A DNA stretch of 9,624 bases. Source: an uncultured Eubacteriales bacterium. GTDB lineage: Bacteria; Bacillota; Clostridia; Monoglobales; Firm-18. Position numbers and translations under genes: made by a program. Shown in pieces: positions 7,376-9,624 of this stretch. The DNA is taken from the NCBI GenBank assembly GCA_905210885.1, contig CAJLYO010000051.1:1-9624 (forward strand). Reading direction: 5' to 3'. Positions within the stretch are counted from its first letter, which is position 1; every line of letters begins with the position of its first letter. The notes beneath the pieces are model-generated. The model saw only the letters and a program-made list of their open reading frames with translations. It had not been told where the DNA came from and searched no databases.

Positions 7376-9014
7376 ATCTGATATTCTTTAACATATTAAT
7401 TGCAAGCTGTGCACATTCCCCTCGTGTTACATTACCGCGGGGAGCAAACGAGCCGTCAGGATAACCGCTTATGATACCTCCGGCGCACAGAGCCGTGACG
7501 CTGCCTTTTGCATATTCGCTGATATCCGCGCTGTCGGTAAAATCTTTAATTTCGTTAAGTTTCGGGATAGCATTGCTGTTTGCACCGGCAGCTTTATACA
7601 AAATGTGTGCCGCTTCCTCGCGTGTTACGGCGTCGTCCGGAGCAAACATCTTTTCGTCCTTGCCGGAAATTATTCCTTTTTCATACGCGGAGGCAATGTA
7701 TTTGTATCCCCAATCATCAGGCGCAACGTCTGAAAAAGCGCACACGGCATTTTCGTCATACAATGATAAAGAATTAATTACTATTTTTACAAATTCGCGC
7801 CTTGTAACATATGCCTCCGGCAAAAATCTGCCGTCCTCCGTGCCTGAAACCACACCTTTTTTATAAAGGGCGGTTATGCTTGCGTATGCCCAGTAGTCGG
7901 CGGGAACGTCTGAAAATTCCGCTGTTTTTTCCGGTTCATTTTGTGTAACTTCTGAGGTTACTGCCGAAACATTTCCCTTTGAAGTGTAGCCCGAACCTCC
8001 GCCGCGGCCGCCTCCTCCGCCTTTGTTATTGTTCTTTTGGGGCAAAGTGTAGCTGTTTACAAATTCTTTCAGACTGTCGGCTGTATAGTAATTTCCGATT
8101 ATCTTGCTGTCGATATCCTGCGTGGTGCTGAGAGAAAAATATTTAGCCAAATCAACGCCGCATCTGTTTAAATTATTCATTATGCCTTTGATTTCGCTTA
8201 CATTTTCCGCCTTGTGCAGTGCCGTCAAATATACAGCCAGTGAAACAACGGTGTTAAAGTCGCTGTCTGCGGATACCGTTTTTATTCTTTCTTTGATTTC
8301 CGACTTGAAATCGCTGTCTTTTTTGCTTATTCCCAGTTCCGCAATTCCCAGCGTTTCCTCGTTTTCGGATATTAATTCTATGTCGCCTGTTTCGGCAAAG
8401 TTTTCGATTATCGAAACACGGCAAAGAAAATCCGCTGCGGATTTGAATGTTTCAAAGGGTTTGTTTTTCAAAAGAGCCGTAATCGCATTTTTCTGTCCGC
8501 TTTCCGTCAGAGCACCGAAAGTTTTCTCAGCTGCTGCGAAAACGCCGTCAAGATTAGCGTTAACGGCGGAAAAGACATCGTCTGCACTGCCGTTGTTTAT
8601 TAAATCCAAAAACTGCTGCTGTTCGTTTGCGTCAACATAGTTAAAAGTTGTAAAATACGGTTTTTCATTATCCGTAAAGCTTATAATACAGTCATACGCT
8701 CCGCTTCCGCTAACAGGTGAAAAATCGAATGAAAAACTTTCGTTATCCGACTTTATTTCCCTTAAATAAAGCGAAGCTTTTTGCTTTTCCGAAAGGTCAT
8801 AAAGCTTTATTTCTTTTATATCTGTATCGCCGCTGTGCTTTAAAACGGCAAGGGTTACGCCGCAACTTTTTGTTTCGCCTGTGGTTCCGCTTATGCTGAC
8901 CCTGCCCGCAGCCTCGTCAACGGTTATTGCTGCGCCTATGTCTGCACTCGCCGTGCAAACAAGCATTGCGCTTGAAAGCGCAGCGCATATGGGAATTTTC
9001 AATTTATTAAGCAT
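7374..9014 (-). CDS. Exported SLH protein with three helical repeats and a Gly-rich linker
   Basis: Complete 546-residue protein. Residues 1-24 are a Sec signal peptide with a likely cut after TASA. Residues 36-129 form a beta-rich domain with the frame GRVSISG, then GAYDCIISF, resembling the N-terminus of the propeller protein at 1716-1. Residues 133-321 are helical and appear to hold three divergent copies of one unit. Residues 332-342 are a glycine-rich linker (GGGGGRGGG), followed by a Ser/Thr/Glu-rich spacer. Three SLH domains follow at about 366-415, 426-476 and 491-546, with motifs VTRRE, VTREE and VTRGE, all close to the consensus that binds pyruvylated wall polymer. This is the best anchor in the operon. 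The ATG at 9014 has AGGAGG five bases upstream. The SD overlaps the TAG of the preceding gene, suggesting translational coupling. No enzyme motif is visible; a scaffold or adaptor role is inference. Confidence 0.93.
   Translation of the reverse strand: MLNKLKIPICAALSSAMLVCTASADIGAAITVDEAAGRVSISGTTGETKSCGVTLAVLKHSGDTDIKEIKLYDLSEKQKASLYLREIKSDNESFSFDFSPVSGSGAYDCIISFTDNEKPYFTTFNYVDANEQQQFLDLINNGSADDVFSAVNANLDGVFAAAEKTFGALTESGQKNAITALLKNKPFETFKSAADFLCRVSIIENFAETGDIELISENEETLGIAELGISKKDSDFKSEIKERIKTVSADSDFNTVVSLAVYLTALHKAENVSEIKGIMNNLNRCGVDLAKYFSLSTTQDIDSKIIGNYYTADSLKEFVNSYTLPQKNNNKGGGGGRGGGSGYTSKGNVSAVTSEVTQNEPEKTAEFSDVPADYWAYASITALYKKGVVSGTEDGRFLPEAYVTRREFVKIVINSLSLYDENAVCAFSDVAPDDWGYKYIASAYEKGIISGKDEKMFAPDDAVTREEAAHILYKAAGANSNAIPKLNEIKDFTDSADISEYAKGSVTALCAGGIISGYPDGSFAPRGNVTRGECAQLAINMLKNIR
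7377..7919 (-). other. Triple SLH anchor with canonical motifs
   Basis: Three consecutive SLH domains open with FSDVPADYW, FSDVAPDDW and DFTDSADISEYAK. Each keeps the GxxSG/GIISG turn, the FxP element and a VTRxE motif. A C-terminal SLH trimer of this kind usually gives stable, non-covalent attachment to the pyruvylated wall polymer. Confidence 0.9.
8052..8618 (-). repeat. Three divergent helical repeat units
   Basis: These are protein-level repeats in residues 133-321 of the SLH protein. Units of about 55-65 residues begin near residues 133, 200 and 264. Each has an acidic helix start, an Asn/Leu segment (NANLDG, ENEETLGI, NNLNRCGV), a short connector (ALTESGQ, ISKKDSD, SLSTTQD) and a Phe-containing helix (FETFKSA, SDFNTVVS, LKEFVNS). 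I recall similar helical units in other clostridial SLH proteins; function is unknown. Confidence 0.6.
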
Positions 9015-9019
9015 ACTGA

Positions 9020-9025
9020 CCTCCT
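9020..9025 (-). promoter_or_regulatory. Shine-Dalgarno AGGAGG overlapping the upstream stop
   Basis: AGGAGG lies five bases before ATG 9014. Its first two bases are the last two of the TAG stop of the upstream gene, so terminating ribosomes sit on the next initiation site. This fixes the start and suggests translational coupling. Confidence 0.85.
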
Positions 9026-9624
9026 ATTTTATAACATCTGTCAAATTGCACAGTATAACGGCTAAATTTTCTCTTGTAACAGTATCGCCGGAAAGGTTTG
9101 CGCCGTCAAAAACCGTATTTAGGTTGTTTTGGGTATACAGACCCTTTATGCGCAAAACTTTTGTTATCATCGCTTTAAGCTCGGAAGGCTTAAGTTTTTC
9201 GTACGGCTTAAAAAGCATGTCGCCGTCAATTTCCGTTACGCCGGCTTCAAAAAGAGATGCCGTTGCCGTGTAATACCGCGAAAAAAGACTGACATCACTG
9301 TAAATCTGCTTGTAGTTTCTGTTTTCCGTTTTTAATATCTTTTGCAGTGCCAAAGCCGCCTCAAACCGTCTTGTATCGTCCTTCGGTCTGAAATATCCGT
9401 TAGTATATTTATCCCATATTCCGTCATCGTACAGCTTTTCTATCTGTTTTTCGGCAAAGCTTTCCGACGTGTCTGAATATACATGCTCGCTTAAGTCGTA
9501 ATATCTTTCGGGCAGATATACAAATGTTCCGTTAGATGTGGCAATGTATACCTTCTGCTGCGTGGGGTGATAGTACACAAACCACGCGTCCCCCGAACCG
9601 GGCAGACCTTCAATGTGTTTCCAC
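9024..9624 (-). CDS. Propeller protein with C-terminal SLH domains, 3' end only
   Basis: Partial gene: the frame is open to the window edge, with its first full codon at 9623, leaving 199 residues and a TAG stop at 9026-9024. Residues 1-36 look like the last blade of an Asp-box (BNR) beta-propeller: WKHIEGLPG, a WF strand, then VYIATSNGTFVY. This matches a blade in the gene at 1716-1 (pattern G-I/L-x-G, W-F, P, F/Y-I-x-T). Residues 48-98 and 107-158 are SLH units, and 165-199 is only the second half of a third. Their wall-binding motifs read TRRFE, LKPSE and VTREN, so they diverge from the usual TRAE. By family knowledge, SLH domains bind pyruvylated secondary cell-wall polymers, so the product is probably wall-anchored outside the cell. 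It lies 9 nt upstream of the next gene. The GTG at 9578 is internal and not a credible start. The N-terminus and most of the propeller are unseen. Confidence 0.85.
   Translation of the reverse strand, partial: WKHIEGLPGSGDAWFVYYHPTQQKVYIATSNGTFVYLPERYYDLSEHVYSDTSESFAEKQIEKLYDDGIWDKYTNGYFRPKDDTRRFEAALALQKILKTENRNYKQIYSDVSLFSRYYTATASLFEAGVTEIDGDMLFKPYEKLKPSELKAMITKVLRIKGLYTQNNLNTVFDGANLSGDTVTRENLAVILCNLTDVIK

Noticed and set aside
7989..8021. GC-rich patch with a GCGGCCGC palindrome as a possible regulatory hairpin
   Set aside because: It is explained by glycine codons of the linker in the SLH protein, and no T-run or intergenic position supports a terminator.
9024..9578. Complete 184-residue gene starting at GTG 9578
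   Set aside because: The frame continues open to the window end with propeller-like residues, and the GTG falls inside a beta strand; the gene is a 3' fragment of a larger one.
1..9624. CRISPR array, tRNA, insertion sequence, promoter or rho-independent terminator
   Set aside because: No regularly spaced repeats, tRNA-like folds, transposase, inverted ends or GC hairpin followed by T-run were seen; essentially all bases are coding on the minus strand.

Overview
The window is a fully coding block from what is most likely a member of Clostridia (Bacillota), probably a gut or rumen polysaccharide-using lineage. The reasons are the repeated S-layer homology (SLH) domains, Gram-positive style Sec signal peptides, DNRLRE/CBM96-type modules, AGGAGG-like Shine-Dalgarno (SD) sites and moderate GC by eye. 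TAG, TAA and TGA all end genes. Taxonomy is inference; there is no rRNA or housekeeping gene here.

All six genes lie on the minus strand and read from high to low coordinates. They are: (A) the 3' end of a propeller gene with C-terminal SLH domains (9624-9024); (B) an exported protein with an N-terminal beta domain, three helical repeat units, a glycine linker and three canonical SLH domains (9014-7374); (C) an 870-residue exported protein with three divergent N-terminal SLH units and a large unrecognised beta-rich body (7364-4752); (D) an exported protein with two DNRLRE/CBM96-like modules (4731-2938); (E) a shorter paralogue of D with one such module and no ATG at its apparent start (about 2921-1713); (F) the 5' part of an exported Asp-box beta-propeller protein that runs off the window (1716-1).

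Junctions are +9, +9, +20, about +16 and -4 nt, so this is very probably one operon with strong translational coupling. I see no promoter, terminator, RNA gene, mobile element or CRISPR array, and no non-coding stretch longer than about 20 nt. Promoter and terminator must lie outside the window.

The products share parts. A and F share a propeller-blade pattern, A, B and C share SLH units, B and F share an N-terminal beta domain, and D and E share an entire architecture. Every protein whose N-terminus is present has a signal peptide, and no recognised catalytic domain or transporter is present. The simplest reading is a co-expressed cell-surface assembly: wall-anchored scaffolds (A, B, perhaps C) plus glycan-binding or structural modules (D, E, F). 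Its target and function cannot be determined from sequence alone.
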